A stretch of 33,234 bases of DNA, from NCBI GenBank assembly GCA_003934925.1, contig JQIX01000008.1, positions 1 to 33,234 on the forward strand. Direction: 5' to 3'. Each line of letters opens with the position of its first letter. The stretch's first letter is position 1. Source of the DNA: Epsilonproteobacteria bacterium (ex Lamellibrachia satsuma) (GTDB lineage Bacteria > Campylobacterota > Campylobacteria > Campylobacterales > Sulfurovaceae). Below the pieces are notes generated by a model that did not search any database, was not told the origin of the DNA, and saw only the letters and a list, made by a program, of their open reading frames with translations. A program made the position numbers and the translations under genes. Below are positions 1-8,177 of this stretch, piece after piece.

Positions 1-149
1 GGGTATTTTTAGGAGAACGTGGAAGCAATTTTAACACCTATTTCGACCAAGAATTAGTCTGTTTTGTTATGTTTATTGGTTGTTATTATACCCTTAAATC
101 ACTTCCAAAGTACCTATTTTTGGGAGGTGTTTGGGTTTTTCAGGGGTGA
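1..149. mobile_element. Possible insertion-sequence end next to the peroxidase gene
   Basis: No gene is recognisable here. Bases 133-148 read GGGTTTTTCAGGGGTG, which resembles the outward-facing end of the element at 3918-4183 (GGGTTTTTAGAGGTGCCC) apart from one indel and a few mismatches. It is followed by CTAAG, a sequence of the kind duplicated by IS5-like elements. The following gene begins seven bases after an in-frame stop and has lost its signal peptide, as expected if an element inserted or excised here. A reading frame is open from the left edge to the TGA at 147-149, but I do not recognise its product. The family assignment is inference from a short match. Confidence 0.3.
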
Positions 150-155
150 CTAAGT

Positions 156-1055
156 ATGATCTCCATAAGTACGATTCTCTACAGTGATCTTATCAAACCT
201 CTTCCTGATCAGGTAAAAGCAGATGCCAGAAAAGTTCAGTTGGGTAAGAAACTTTTCTTTGATCCCATTCTTTCCAAAGACGGTACGATCTCCTGTGCCA
301 GCTGCCATGATCTTCAAAAGGGAGGGGACGATGGAATGAAGTTCTCCAGAGGTATCAGGGGTCAGATAGGTAATATAAATGCTCCTACGGTATACAATGC
401 TGTTTTTAATTTTCGTCAGTTCTGGGACGGCCGTGCCAAAGATCTGAAAGAACAGGTGTTCGGCCCCATAGAAAATCCTGTGGAGATGGGACATAGTATG
501 GATCTGACAGTCAAAGTGCTTAAAAAAAACAAAGCATATATCAAAGCGTTCAATGAAATATATGCCGATGGCATCACCCACAAGAATGTAGCGGATGTGA
601 TCGCTGAATTTGAAAAAGTACTGATCACCCCGAACTCTCCTTTTGACAGATATCTCAAAGGGGATAAAAGAGCTATCTCTGAACAAGAAAAGGAAGGTTA
701 CCGTCTTTTTCAATCCAAGGGGTGTATTATTTGCCATCATGGGGTGAACATCGGAGGAAATTTTTATAATAAATTCGGGATATATAAAGATGCGAATAGC
801 AGCAATTTAGGACGATATAATATTACGAAACGAGAAGAAGACAAATATGTCTTTAAAGTCCCTTCTTTAAGGAATGTCGCCCTAACTTCCCCCTATATGC
901 ATGATGGGCGGTTCAATACCTTACAAGATGCTGTTGAATTTATGACAGAACATCAATTGGGACGATATATAGAACCTAGAGAGATAAATGCCATTGTTGT
1001 ATTTCTCAAATCTTTAACAGGAGAGATTCCTGAAATTGTAAGAATAAAACAATGA
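156..1055 (+). CDS. Diheme cytochrome c peroxidase (CCP/MauG family), lacking signal peptide
   Basis: This family reduces H2O2 to water in the periplasm using electrons from a c-type cytochrome. Two heme c sites are visible, CASCH at residues 47-51 and CIICH at 190-194, with the family's LGKKLFFDP block before heme 1 and the YMHDGRFNTLQDAV block near the C-terminus. The mature enzyme appears complete, but the protein begins MISISTILYS and passes straight into the mature domain, so no Sec signal is present. An in-frame stop at 147-149 rules out a longer start. AGGGG at 142-146 could be the ribosome site and lies in the IS-like end. Without export, heme attachment should fail, so the gene may be a 5'-truncated relic or may depend on an unusual leader. 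The last four bases overlap the next gene. Confidence 0.85.
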   Translation: MISISTILYSDLIKPLPDQVKADARKVQLGKKLFFDPILSKDGTISCASCHDLQKGGDDGMKFSRGIRGQIGNINAPTVYNAVFNFRQFWDGRAKDLKEQVFGPIENPVEMGHSMDLTVKVLKKNKAYIKAFNEIYADGITHKNVADVIAEFEKVLITPNSPFDRYLKGDKRAISEQEKEGYRLFQSKGCIICHHGVNIGGNFYNKFGIYKDANSSNLGRYNITKREEDKYVFKVPSLRNVALTSPYMHDGRFNTLQDAVEFMTEHQLGRYIEPREINAIVVFLKSLTGEIPEIVRIKQ

Positions 1056-3916
1056 TGAAGACTAAAAACTTTTGGAAAAAAAGAATAGATAAATTTACAA
1101 TATTGCTTATTTTCTTTGCTCTGGTTCTCTCTTTTCTTTTTTTATATTTGCAAAAAATTGATAATGATATCAAAAACTACAACAGTTATCATCATGAACT
1201 TGAAAAGATGATCGTTTTAGATCACCAATTAAATAATTTTTTCTTAAAAGCGTATCGTTACATAGATTATGATGAAGTAAGCCAGGACTTGAAAAAGTTT
1301 GAGGATAGTATAGATTTTCTTAAAAAAAGCAACCTTAAAAAAGAGTTTAGCTGGAGTATTTATAAAGAACTTACAGTGATTGATAAAAAATACCGGGAAA
1401 AATCAAATTTACTTGAGCATTTTAAAACACTAAACTCCAGGATTACGAATTCTATCTACTATCTTTATGACCTGCGTAAGACCATAGACAAAACATCCAG
1501 GCAAAATGATGAGAAGCAAGCAGTACTTAATCATACTTTCTTTGCTATAGGTCAGATACTGATGGATCTTCCCTATGATAAAAAAAGACTTGACAAAGAT
1601 ATGAGTAAAATAAAAAGGTATAGTCAAAAGTATAAAATATATGTCTATTTTTATCAGCATAGCAAACAATTTTTCTCAGATATGCAAAAAATGAATGAAA
1701 TTTTACGACAAAAAAAAGAAATCAAACTTTCTAATGCACTTGAAATGATGATGTTTGATCTAAGAAATTATTACGATAACAATCGTAATCAGCATAAATT
1801 GATCACGCTTTCTTTTTTTATATTGGCCTTTTTGATCTTGCTCATATTAATGTTTAATTATCAAAAAGTACGTAAGACAACACGAGATCTGCGTGCATTC
1901 CGTTATGCCATAGAAAATAGTGATAATTCAATTATTATAACAGATAAGGATCGACAGATCGAGTTTGTGAATGAAGCTTTCGAATTGCATAGTGGGTATA
2001 TGAAAGATGAGATACTTGGTAAGAATCCAAATATCATGAAGTCCGGACTACTCAGTGATGATTTTTATAAGAAGATGAATGAAACACTAGATCGTGGTGA
2101 AAAATGGCAGGGAGAATTGATAAACCGACGAAAGGATGGCTCTCTTTTATATGAGAAGGCTTCTATAGTCCCTGTTATTATGGATGATGAAGTAATGCGA
2201 TATCTCGCGATCAAGCTTGATATCACAGATTATAAAGAACAGCAGAAAAAGCTCCAGCAGTCTGCTGCTGTTTATGAAAATATCGGTGATGGGATCATGA
2301 TCACAGACAGTGAGAAGAAAATTCTTTCTATCAATCCTGCATTTATACATATGTTCGGATATGAGGAAGATGAACTTATCGGCCAGGATCCAATGATCAT
2401 TGCTTCGTTAAAGCAGAATAGAAGTTTTTATAAGAGAATGTGGCATTCTCTTACAACAAAGGATCGTTGGACAGGGAAGATATATAATAAAGCAAAAAAT
2501 GGAAAAATACTGCCTATTTGGCTTACTATTACGGTAGTGAGAGACAAAATAGGGGCTATCTCCAATTTCATTGCGATCTATACTAATCTGGAAGAGATCA
2601 TCGAGATGGAAGAGAAAGTAAATTTTCTTGCATATCATGATAGTCTGACCAGCCTTCCAAATCGGGCGCATTTTGAAAGAGAGATCGTCCGTATATTTAA
2701 TCTTGCAAAATATAATCATGAGCAGGTTGCTATTCTTTTTATTGATCTTGATCGTTTTAAAGTGATCAATGATACATTGGGGCATGATATTGGGGATGAT
2801 ATGCTGATACGGATATCTAAACGGATATCTAATGTATTGAGAAAAGATGACCTTTTCGCACGTATCGGAGGAGATGAATTCGTGATTATTCTTGATCCTT
2901 TGAAAGATAAAGAACATGCTGTCATGATAGCAGAGAAGATCCTTTCAGTGATCAGAGAGCCTATACATACTCAAAATTATCATCTTAATACAACGGCAAG
3001 TATCGGTATTGCCATTTACCCAGATGATGGAGTTGAGAAAAACGAGATCATTAAACATGCAGATTCCGCCATGTATTATGCAAAAGAAAAAGGAAAGGAC
3101 AGATATGAATTTTACACGGAGAAGCTTTCTATAGATATACAAATGCGTCTGGATCTGGAGCAGGAATTAAAATATGCATTGAAAAAGCAAGAACTGTATG
3201 TACATTATCAGCCACAGTATGATTTGATAAGTGGCAAAATATCCGGAGCAGAAGCCCTTTTGAGATGGAAAAACTCAAATCTTGGAAAAGTTTCACCTGA
3301 TCTTTTTATCCCTGCAGCAGAAGAAACGGGTATCATTATTGATATAGGATATTTTGTTTTTGAAGAAGCATGCAAAGAATTCATGCACTGGAAAGAAGAG
3401 GGATTGGATATAAAAAATATTTCTATCAATATTTCCACTATACAGTTCAGGCAAAAAAATATATTTGAAAATTGTAAAAAAATCATTGAAAAAACGGGTA
3501 TTTTTCCCCAAAATATAGAAATCGAGATCACAGAGCGTTTTATTATGGAGTATTCGACTACGAATCTTACTGTTCTTGAAGATTTCCGAAGGATAGGGTG
3601 CCGAATATCCATAGATGATTTTGGAACTGGATACTCTTCTTTGAGCTATATGAAAACACTGCCGCTCGATACGATCAAAATAGACAGATCTTTTGTAATG
3701 GAGTTACCCGACAACAGCCATGATGCTGAAGTTTCGAGGGCGATCATTGCACTATCGAAAAGTTTAGGGTACCAAATCATAGCTGAAGGGATAGAGAATG
3801 AATTACAGGAAAGCTTCCTTAGAGAGAACGGATGTGATACCGGTCAAGGATATTACTTTGCCAAACCGATGGATCCTGGTACATTCATAGCTTTTGCTAA
3901 AGAAAAAAATAAATAA
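1052..3916 (+). CDS. Membrane PAS-PAS-GGDEF-EAL cyclic-di-GMP signalling protein
   Basis: A 954-residue inner-membrane sensor. A transmembrane helix at about 14-33 and another at about 249-270 enclose a charged, helical periplasmic domain. Two PAS domains follow (about 280-400 and 403-520), then GGDEF and EAL. The GGDEF site is intact (GGDEF 606-610) and is preceded at the usual five-residue spacing by an RxxD inhibitory site (RKDD). The EAL domain keeps EAL (734-736), the N of the NIS block, ITER, and DDFGTGYSS, so both diguanylate cyclase and phosphodiesterase activity look possible. The start overlaps the peroxidase stop (ATGA), implying coupled translation; a second ATG follows immediately. 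The stop codon TAA lies inside the apparent target duplication of the downstream MITE-like element. Confidence 0.9.
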   Translation: MMKTKNFWKKRIDKFTILLIFFALVLSFLFLYLQKIDNDIKNYNSYHHELEKMIVLDHQLNNFFLKAYRYIDYDEVSQDLKKFEDSIDFLKKSNLKKEFSWSIYKELTVIDKKYREKSNLLEHFKTLNSRITNSIYYLYDLRKTIDKTSRQNDEKQAVLNHTFFAIGQILMDLPYDKKRLDKDMSKIKRYSQKYKIYVYFYQHSKQFFSDMQKMNEILRQKKEIKLSNALEMMMFDLRNYYDNNRNQHKLITLSFFILAFLILLILMFNYQKVRKTTRDLRAFRYAIENSDNSIIITDKDRQIEFVNEAFELHSGYMKDEILGKNPNIMKSGLLSDDFYKKMNETLDRGEKWQGELINRRKDGSLLYEKASIVPVIMDDEVMRYLAIKLDITDYKEQQKKLQQSAAVYENIGDGIMITDSEKKILSINPAFIHMFGYEEDELIGQDPMIIASLKQNRSFYKRMWHSLTTKDRWTGKIYNKAKNGKILPIWLTITVVRDKIGAISNFIAIYTNLEEIIEMEEKVNFLAYHDSLTSLPNRAHFEREIVRIFNLAKYNHEQVAILFIDLDRFKVINDTLGHDIGDDMLIRISKRISNVLRKDDLFARIGGDEFVIILDPLKDKEHAVMIAEKILSVIREPIHTQNYHLNTTASIGIAIYPDDGVEKNEIIKHADSAMYYAKEKGKDRYEFYTEKLSIDIQMRLDLEQELKYALKKQELYVHYQPQYDLISGKISGAEALLRWKNSNLGKVSPDLFIPAAEETGIIIDIGYFVFEEACKEFMHWKEEGLDIKNISINISTIQFRQKNIFENCKKIIEKTGIFPQNIEIEITERFIMEYSTTNLTVLEDFRRIGCRISIDDFGTGYSSLSYMKTLPLDTIKIDRSFVMELPDNSHDAEVSRAIIALSKSLGYQIIAEGIENELQESFLRENGCDTGQGYYFAKPMDPGTFIAFAKEKNK

Positions 3917-3917
3917 A

Positions 3918-4183
3918 GGGCACCTCTAAAAACCCTAGATGCTCATAACATCACTAGCTTTTGTCTAGGCTAGGCACTCTTTTGCAGGCCTAGCCATAGC
4001 TAAGTCAAAAAAGAGTAACAACGCATAGGCGAAAGCTAGTGATGCCCACAGGGTGGATTTTGCAAACGCAATCTTTCACAAGATGCTTACTTCGTCTTAG
4101 CTTTGGCTAGGACTTGAAAACCTCTTGCAAAATCTTACATTTGCAAAACCCATTATGAGTATTTAGGGTTATTAGAGGTGCCC
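3918..4183. mobile_element. 266-bp MITE-like element with terminal inverted repeats
   Basis: The ends are inverted repeats of about 31 bases: GGGCACCTCTAAAAACCC at left, and GGGCACCTCTAATAACCC on the opposite strand at right. The match continues to CTCATAA with only about three mismatches. TAAA flanks both sides (3914-3917 and 4184-4187), a likely 4-bp target duplication. There is no coding capacity, so it is a non-autonomous element. The termini and TSD length suggest mobilisation by an IS5-like transposase, but no transposase is in the window. It inserted exactly at the stop of the upstream gene, and the duplicated TAA preserves termination. Confidence 0.7.
3949..4134. repeat. Interleaved inverted repeats inside the MITE-like element
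   Basis: Three internal arm pairs lie inside the terminal repeats. CATCACTAGCTTTT (3949-3962) pairs with GAAAGCTAGTGATG (4031-4044). CCTAGCCATAGCTAAG (3989-4004) pairs with CTTAGCTTTGGCTAGG (4096-4111), with one mismatch. GATTTTGCAA (4056-4065) pairs with TTGCAAAATC (4125-4134). The first and second pairs interleave and so cannot all form at once, which leaves alternative folds. The single-stranded element would be highly structured. Confidence 0.75.
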
Positions 4184-4210
4184 TAAAGTTTAATAGCTCA
4201 TTTTTTATAG

Positions 4211-4216
4211 TATAAT
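4211..4216 (+). promoter_or_regulatory. Candidate -10 box for the propeller gene
   Basis: TATAAT lies 30 bases before the ATG in very AT-rich DNA, with AGGA just upstream of the start. No convincing -35 box is seen, as is common in Campylobacterota. A second TATAAT at 4225-4230 is a less likely alternative. Confidence 0.45.
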
Positions 4217-4245
4217 GAATAAAATATAATCATTTAGGATAAGAA

Positions 4246-5430
4246 ATGCAAAAAAAGTTATTTTATATAATATTAAGTATGGTACTTTTTTCATTAAGCA
4301 GTCAGGCAAAAGAGTCAAAGTCAAAAAAAGAAGTGTATTCCGCAATATGGCAAAAGATATATGGCGGCAAGGAAGATGATATTGCCTATGGTATCGTAGC
4401 GCTTGAAAATGGAGACAGTGCTATTGTGGGAACATGCAAATCCTATGGCGCGCAGCGTACAGATATTTGTATAACAAGGATGAATGCCAAAGGAGAAATG
4501 AAATGGCGTTTATGGCTTGGTGGAGCCAAAAAAGATGAGGGGAAGGCTATTTCCAGAGCTGCTGACGGGAGTATCCTGGTACTGGGAAGCTCCAAATCTT
4601 TCAGTAAGAATTATGATTATGATCTCTATGCGGCAAAAGTATCACTTTCTGGAAAACTTGTATGGAAACAGGATCTTGGAGGGAAACGTGATGAGTTTGC
4701 AGGAGGCATTGCCGGAACGGATGATGGGGGTGCTTTGATCGTAGGGGATAGTGAATCCTTTGGTGGAGGAGATAAAGATATTTTTATTGCAAAACTGGAT
4801 AAGAACGGAAAGGTCATTTCTGAACATACTGTCGGCGGGAAGAAAAATGACAGTGCCAAAGCACTTACGCGAACACGAGACGGCAAATTTGTCATGGTAG
4901 GTTACCGTGAAGTGGCTAGATCGGGTGATACGGATTTCTTTGTTATGAAACTGGATCAGAACGGTAAAAAGATCTGGGCAAGGACCTATGGGCAGGATGC
5001 ACCGGATAGTCTGTTGGGTGTAACGGCAACAGTAGACAACGGTATCGTCGCAGTGGGGAAAACCCGTTCATACGGCAGTGAACAGACGGATCTGACGGTA
5101 ATGAAGTTTGATGCTAAAGGAAAACTTATCTGGCATAAGATCTACGGATTCAAGTATTATGAATACGGGAATGCTGTGGCAACAACACGTGACGGAGGTT
5201 TTGTCCTTGTGGGAGGGACAAATACGTTAGGAAAAGGTAATCATAGTGTTTATATCCTGGCATTGAACAAAAAAGGTGAACTGATCTGGTCTCATGTATA
5301 TGGTGATGAAAGAAAAGATGTAGCACATGGTGTGGCAAGAATGAGTGATGGAAGTATTATAGTTGTAGGGGAGAGTAATAGTTTCAAACGTGCCAAGAAC
5401 TTTTATATGATCAAGCTGCGCAAGCGGTAG
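4246..5430 (+). CDS. Secreted seven-repeat beta-propeller-like protein
   Basis: A Sec signal peptide (residues 1-22, ending SSQA) is followed by seven tandem repeats of about 52 residues that fill the whole mature protein. Each repeat follows W-x(3)-(Y/L)GG-x(3)-D, then a small hydrophobic strand, DGG-x-(I/V)-x-VG, a polar turn (S-x-S-(Y/F)-G), D-(I/L/F)-x(3)-K-(L/M/F)-(D/N)-x-(N/K)-G-K. Seven such units predict a closed seven-bladed propeller in the periplasm or outside the cell. No catalytic motif is evident, so the role (ligand or protein binding) is unknown. AGGA precedes the ATG. It has its own promoter candidate and is separated from thrC by 57 bases. Confidence 0.75.
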   Translation: MQKKLFYIILSMVLFSLSSQAKESKSKKEVYSAIWQKIYGGKEDDIAYGIVALENGDSAIVGTCKSYGAQRTDICITRMNAKGEMKWRLWLGGAKKDEGKAISRAADGSILVLGSSKSFSKNYDYDLYAAKVSLSGKLVWKQDLGGKRDEFAGGIAGTDDGGALIVGDSESFGGGDKDIFIAKLDKNGKVISEHTVGGKKNDSAKALTRTRDGKFVMVGYREVARSGDTDFFVMKLDQNGKKIWARTYGQDAPDSLLGVTATVDNGIVAVGKTRSYGSEQTDLTVMKFDAKGKLIWHKIYGFKYYEYGNAVATTRDGGFVLVGGTNTLGKGNHSVYILALNKKGELIWSHVYGDERKDVAHGVARMSDGSIIVVGESNSFKRAKNFYMIKLRKR

Positions 5431-5447
5431 TCCTTAGCTTTTTTAGC

Positions 5448-5453
5448 TATAAT
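5448..5453 (+). promoter_or_regulatory. Candidate -10 box for thrC
   Basis: TATAAT lies 34 bases before the thrC ATG, in the 57-base gap after the propeller gene. A short TAGCT/AGCTA dyad around TTTTT overlaps its upstream edge. Confidence 0.45.
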
Positions 5454-5487
5454 TATAAGAAATATAACGAAATACAGGATGATATAA

Positions 5488-6954
5488 ATGCAATTTATTG
5501 AGACACGGGGGAATGATGGAATTAAACCCTCATCTGTGCCATTTTCAGAAGCTATACTTAATCCAAGTGCCAGTTTTGGCGGGCTTTATGTACCGGAAGA
5601 ACTACCGGATCTGGGTAACGATTTTTTAAAAGAGCATTGCTCCAGCCATTATAAAACACTGGCTTTGGACCTTTTGCAGCGATTTGGTATAGATATAGAT
5701 AAAGAAGTACTTGAAGAAGCTTTAAGCAGATATGATGCTTTTGATGATCCTGATAACCCGGTTCCTCTTGTAGAGATCGAAGAGGATTGTTTCGTAAGTG
5801 AACTCTACCATGGTCCTACTCGTGCATTTAAAGATATGGCCCTGCAGCCCTTTGGCTATATCCTTAGCGATCTTGCTCAAAAAAGAGGTGAGAATTATCT
5901 TATAATGGCGGCAACCAGTGGAGATACCGGTCCTGCGACACTTGAAACATTTAAGAATCAGAACAATGTCAAGGTGGCATGTCTCTATCCTGATGGAGGC
6001 ACCAGTGATGTGCAAAAACTCCAAATGGTCACCGAAGATGCAAAAAACCTTAAAGTAATAGGGGTTAAAGGAAATTTTGATGATACACAGCATATACTCA
6101 AAGACCTTCTTGCCTCTGAAGATTTCAAGTCTGAGCTGAAAGAACGCGGAATCAAACTTTCTGCAGCGAATTCTGTAAATTTTGGACGTATTATATTTCA
6201 GATCATTTATCATATCCACAGCTATTTGGAAATGGTACGGAACAAGACGATCAGTATGGGCGACAAGATCTATCTTGTGGTACCAAGTGGTAATTTTGGT
6301 AATGCACTGGGTGCTTATTATGCTAAAAAAGCAGGGCTACCTGTTCAAAAGATACTGATTGCTTCAAATATCAATAACATATTGACAGACTGGATCACCA
6401 CAGGAACTTATGATCTTACGGACAGAACACTTATATTGACAGAATCTCCGGCAATGGATATTCTTAAAAGTTCTAATATCGAACGTGTGATGTATGACAA
6501 ATTCGGTGCTCAAAGAACCAAGGAATTGATGGATAACCTGAACGATGATGGTAAGTTCCAGTTAAGCAATGAGGAATTGGAATCTTTACAGGAAGATTTT
6601 GCAGCAACTTTCTCAAGTGATGAGGAGGGTGAAGCGGTGATCGCTGTATATGCTAAAAAAGGATATATTATGGATCCTCATACGGCAACCTGTATGAAAG
6701 CCTATGAAATACTTAGGAAGGAAAAATTGCCTACAGTAGTCTATTCGACAGCGGAGTGGACTAAATTCAGTACGACTGTGGCAAAAGCACTTGGACATGC
6801 TGTTAAAGATGATCTGGAAGCATTAAAATGGGTAAGTGATCATGCAGATGCTCCTGTGCCTTCCATGATCAGTGGGTTGTTCAGTAAACCGATCATTCAT
6901 ACGGTAGTCGTAGATAAAGAATCTATTAAGGGAGAAATGTTGAACTTTTTATAG
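5488..6954 (+). CDS. thrC: Threonine synthase
   Basis: PLP enzyme converting O-phospho-L-homoserine to threonine in the cytoplasm, the last step of threonine synthesis. The 488-residue length fits the long bacterial/fungal ThrC subtype. The N-terminus has the FIETRGNDG block and GGLYVPEELP. The PLP lysine lies in HGPTRAFKDMALQ (K115), followed by the phosphate-binding ATSGDTGPA block and VPSGNFGNALGAYYAKK. CAGGA sits about eight bases before the ATG. The following LysM gene starts 14 bases after the stop, so the two may be co-transcribed. Confidence 0.97.
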   Translation: MQFIETRGNDGIKPSSVPFSEAILNPSASFGGLYVPEELPDLGNDFLKEHCSSHYKTLALDLLQRFGIDIDKEVLEEALSRYDAFDDPDNPVPLVEIEEDCFVSELYHGPTRAFKDMALQPFGYILSDLAQKRGENYLIMAATSGDTGPATLETFKNQNNVKVACLYPDGGTSDVQKLQMVTEDAKNLKVIGVKGNFDDTQHILKDLLASEDFKSELKERGIKLSAANSVNFGRIIFQIIYHIHSYLEMVRNKTISMGDKIYLVVPSGNFGNALGAYYAKKAGLPVQKILIASNINNILTDWITTGTYDLTDRTLILTESPAMDILKSSNIERVMYDKFGAQRTKELMDNLNDDGKFQLSNEELESLQEDFAATFSSDEEGEAVIAVYAKKGYIMDPHTATCMKAYEILRKEKLPTVVYSTAEWTKFSTTVAKALGHAVKDDLEALKWVSDHADAPVPSMISGLFSKPIIHTVVVDKESIKGEMLNFL

Positions 6955-6968
6955 TTTGGCATAATATC

Positions 6969-8153
6969 ATGGCTAAAAATTATTTAACTTTTTTCATGAT
7001 ACCTTTTATAATGCTGGAAGTTGCAACAGCAAAGAATATTGTAGACTGTAGGATCGTGACCGGAGGAACTACAGAGTGCAATCCTTACAGTTCAAAGTTC
7101 ATCAGGGCAAAAGAGATCACGTATGATCTTGACAGAAAAAAGTTGATTATCGCAAAAACACTGCCGGTACCGGAGAAAAAAGCCTCCCTAAAAGTAATTT
7201 CTGTTGCAGACATGATCGAAAAGTATGTAAAGATCGAAGAGCCTATGCGTTTTAAAGGAACAGAGAAGACAGCACCTTTAAAAGAAATAAAAAAAGAGAA
7301 AACATATACGCAGTTGGAAAAGATCAGGCAGAGAAGAAAAGCACTTTTGGATCTGGTAAAAAAACTTAAAGAAGAAAAACAAAAACAGAAACTTGAAGCA
7401 TTGAAACTTGCAAGAGAAAAGCAAGAGGAACAAGGTCTTTATATTGTTAAAAAAGGTGATACGTTAAGTACAATTGCTACAAAATTCAATTTGAAGACAA
7501 GTTTTCTGATAAGTTCGAATCATTTGAAAAAGAATGAAGCACTTAGAATAGGAAAAAAGTTGACTATCCCTTATAGTCAAAAAGTTATTGATGCTATGGC
7601 CAGTGCGGAATATAAAGTTGAAGAGGGTGATACACTTATCTCCATAGCTGACAAATTTGATCTTGCACCTAAAGAGCTGGCTGAATTCAATCATATTAAA
7701 AGCAGTGCAACCATACGTGCAGGAAAAATACTTCTTTTGCCTTTGCCTTATAAAATAGCAGAGATAGAGAAAAAAAAGAAGGCTGAAGCTAAACGCAAAA
7801 AAATTATAGTCAGCAAAAAAAGAAAAATGATCCGAGGCTTTGGCAAACGAAAACTTCGTGTCACAGCGACAGCTTATAGCTCTCACCGGGGACAGACAGA
7901 TAAAACTCCGTTTTTGGCGGCATGGAATAACCGTATCCGTCCGGGTATGAAGATCATTGCAGTTTCCAGAGATATGTTGACCAGGTATGGTATGCGCAAC
8001 GGTACAAAAGTAAGAATAGGCGGGTTGCCCGGTATTTATAGAGTAAGAGATAAAATGAATAAACGTTTCAGAAAACGTATCGATATTTATATGGGCGTTG
8101 ATAGAAGAAAGGCCCTGCGCTGGGGAAGACGAAGCGTCATAATGTACTGGTAG
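6969..8153 (+). CDS. LysM-LysM-3D domain cell-wall protein
   Basis: A 394-residue exported protein with an N-terminal hydrophobic signal (ending near ATAK, residue 22). A lysine/glutamate-rich, probably coiled-coil stretch (about 105-155) leads to two LysM peptidoglycan-binding modules: YIVKKGDTLSTIATKFNL (about 158-203) and YKVEEGDTLISIADKFDL (about 214-260). A basic linker leads to a C-terminal 3D domain (about 295-394: VTATAYSS, RVRDKMNKRF, RIDIYMG), the double-psi beta-barrel found in MltA-like lytic transglycosylases. The known fold points to glycan binding or cleavage at the wall, but catalysis is inferred. No strong Shine-Dalgarno is visible before the ATG; proximity to thrC suggests reinitiation or a weak site. 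Confidence 0.85.
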   Translation: MAKNYLTFFMIPFIMLEVATAKNIVDCRIVTGGTTECNPYSSKFIRAKEITYDLDRKKLIIAKTLPVPEKKASLKVISVADMIEKYVKIEEPMRFKGTEKTAPLKEIKKEKTYTQLEKIRQRRKALLDLVKKLKEEKQKQKLEALKLAREKQEEQGLYIVKKGDTLSTIATKFNLKTSFLISSNHLKKNEALRIGKKLTIPYSQKVIDAMASAEYKVEEGDTLISIADKFDLAPKELAEFNHIKSSATIRAGKILLLPLPYKIAEIEKKKKAEAKRKKIIVSKKRKMIRGFGKRKLRVTATAYSSHRGQTDKTPFLAAWNNRIRPGMKIIAVSRDMLTRYGMRNGTKVRIGGLPGIYRVRDKMNKRFRKRIDIYMGVDRRKALRWGRRSVIMYW

Positions 8154-8177
8154 CAGACTCCTAAAAAGATTCTGCTA
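8151..8177. terminator. Dyad between convergent LysM/3D and uup genes
   Basis: TAGCAGA (8151-8157) and TCTGCTA (8171-8177) form a perfect 7-bp stem around a 13-base loop. It includes the stop codon of the plus gene and the last codons of uup. The T run after it is short (TTT), so bidirectional termination is only a suggestion. Confidence 0.35.

Noticed and set aside
1-4187. Composite transposon carrying the peroxidase and c-di-GMP genes
   Set aside because: The left IS-like end and the right MITE-like element are only loosely similar, and the right one is a complete element with its own target duplication.
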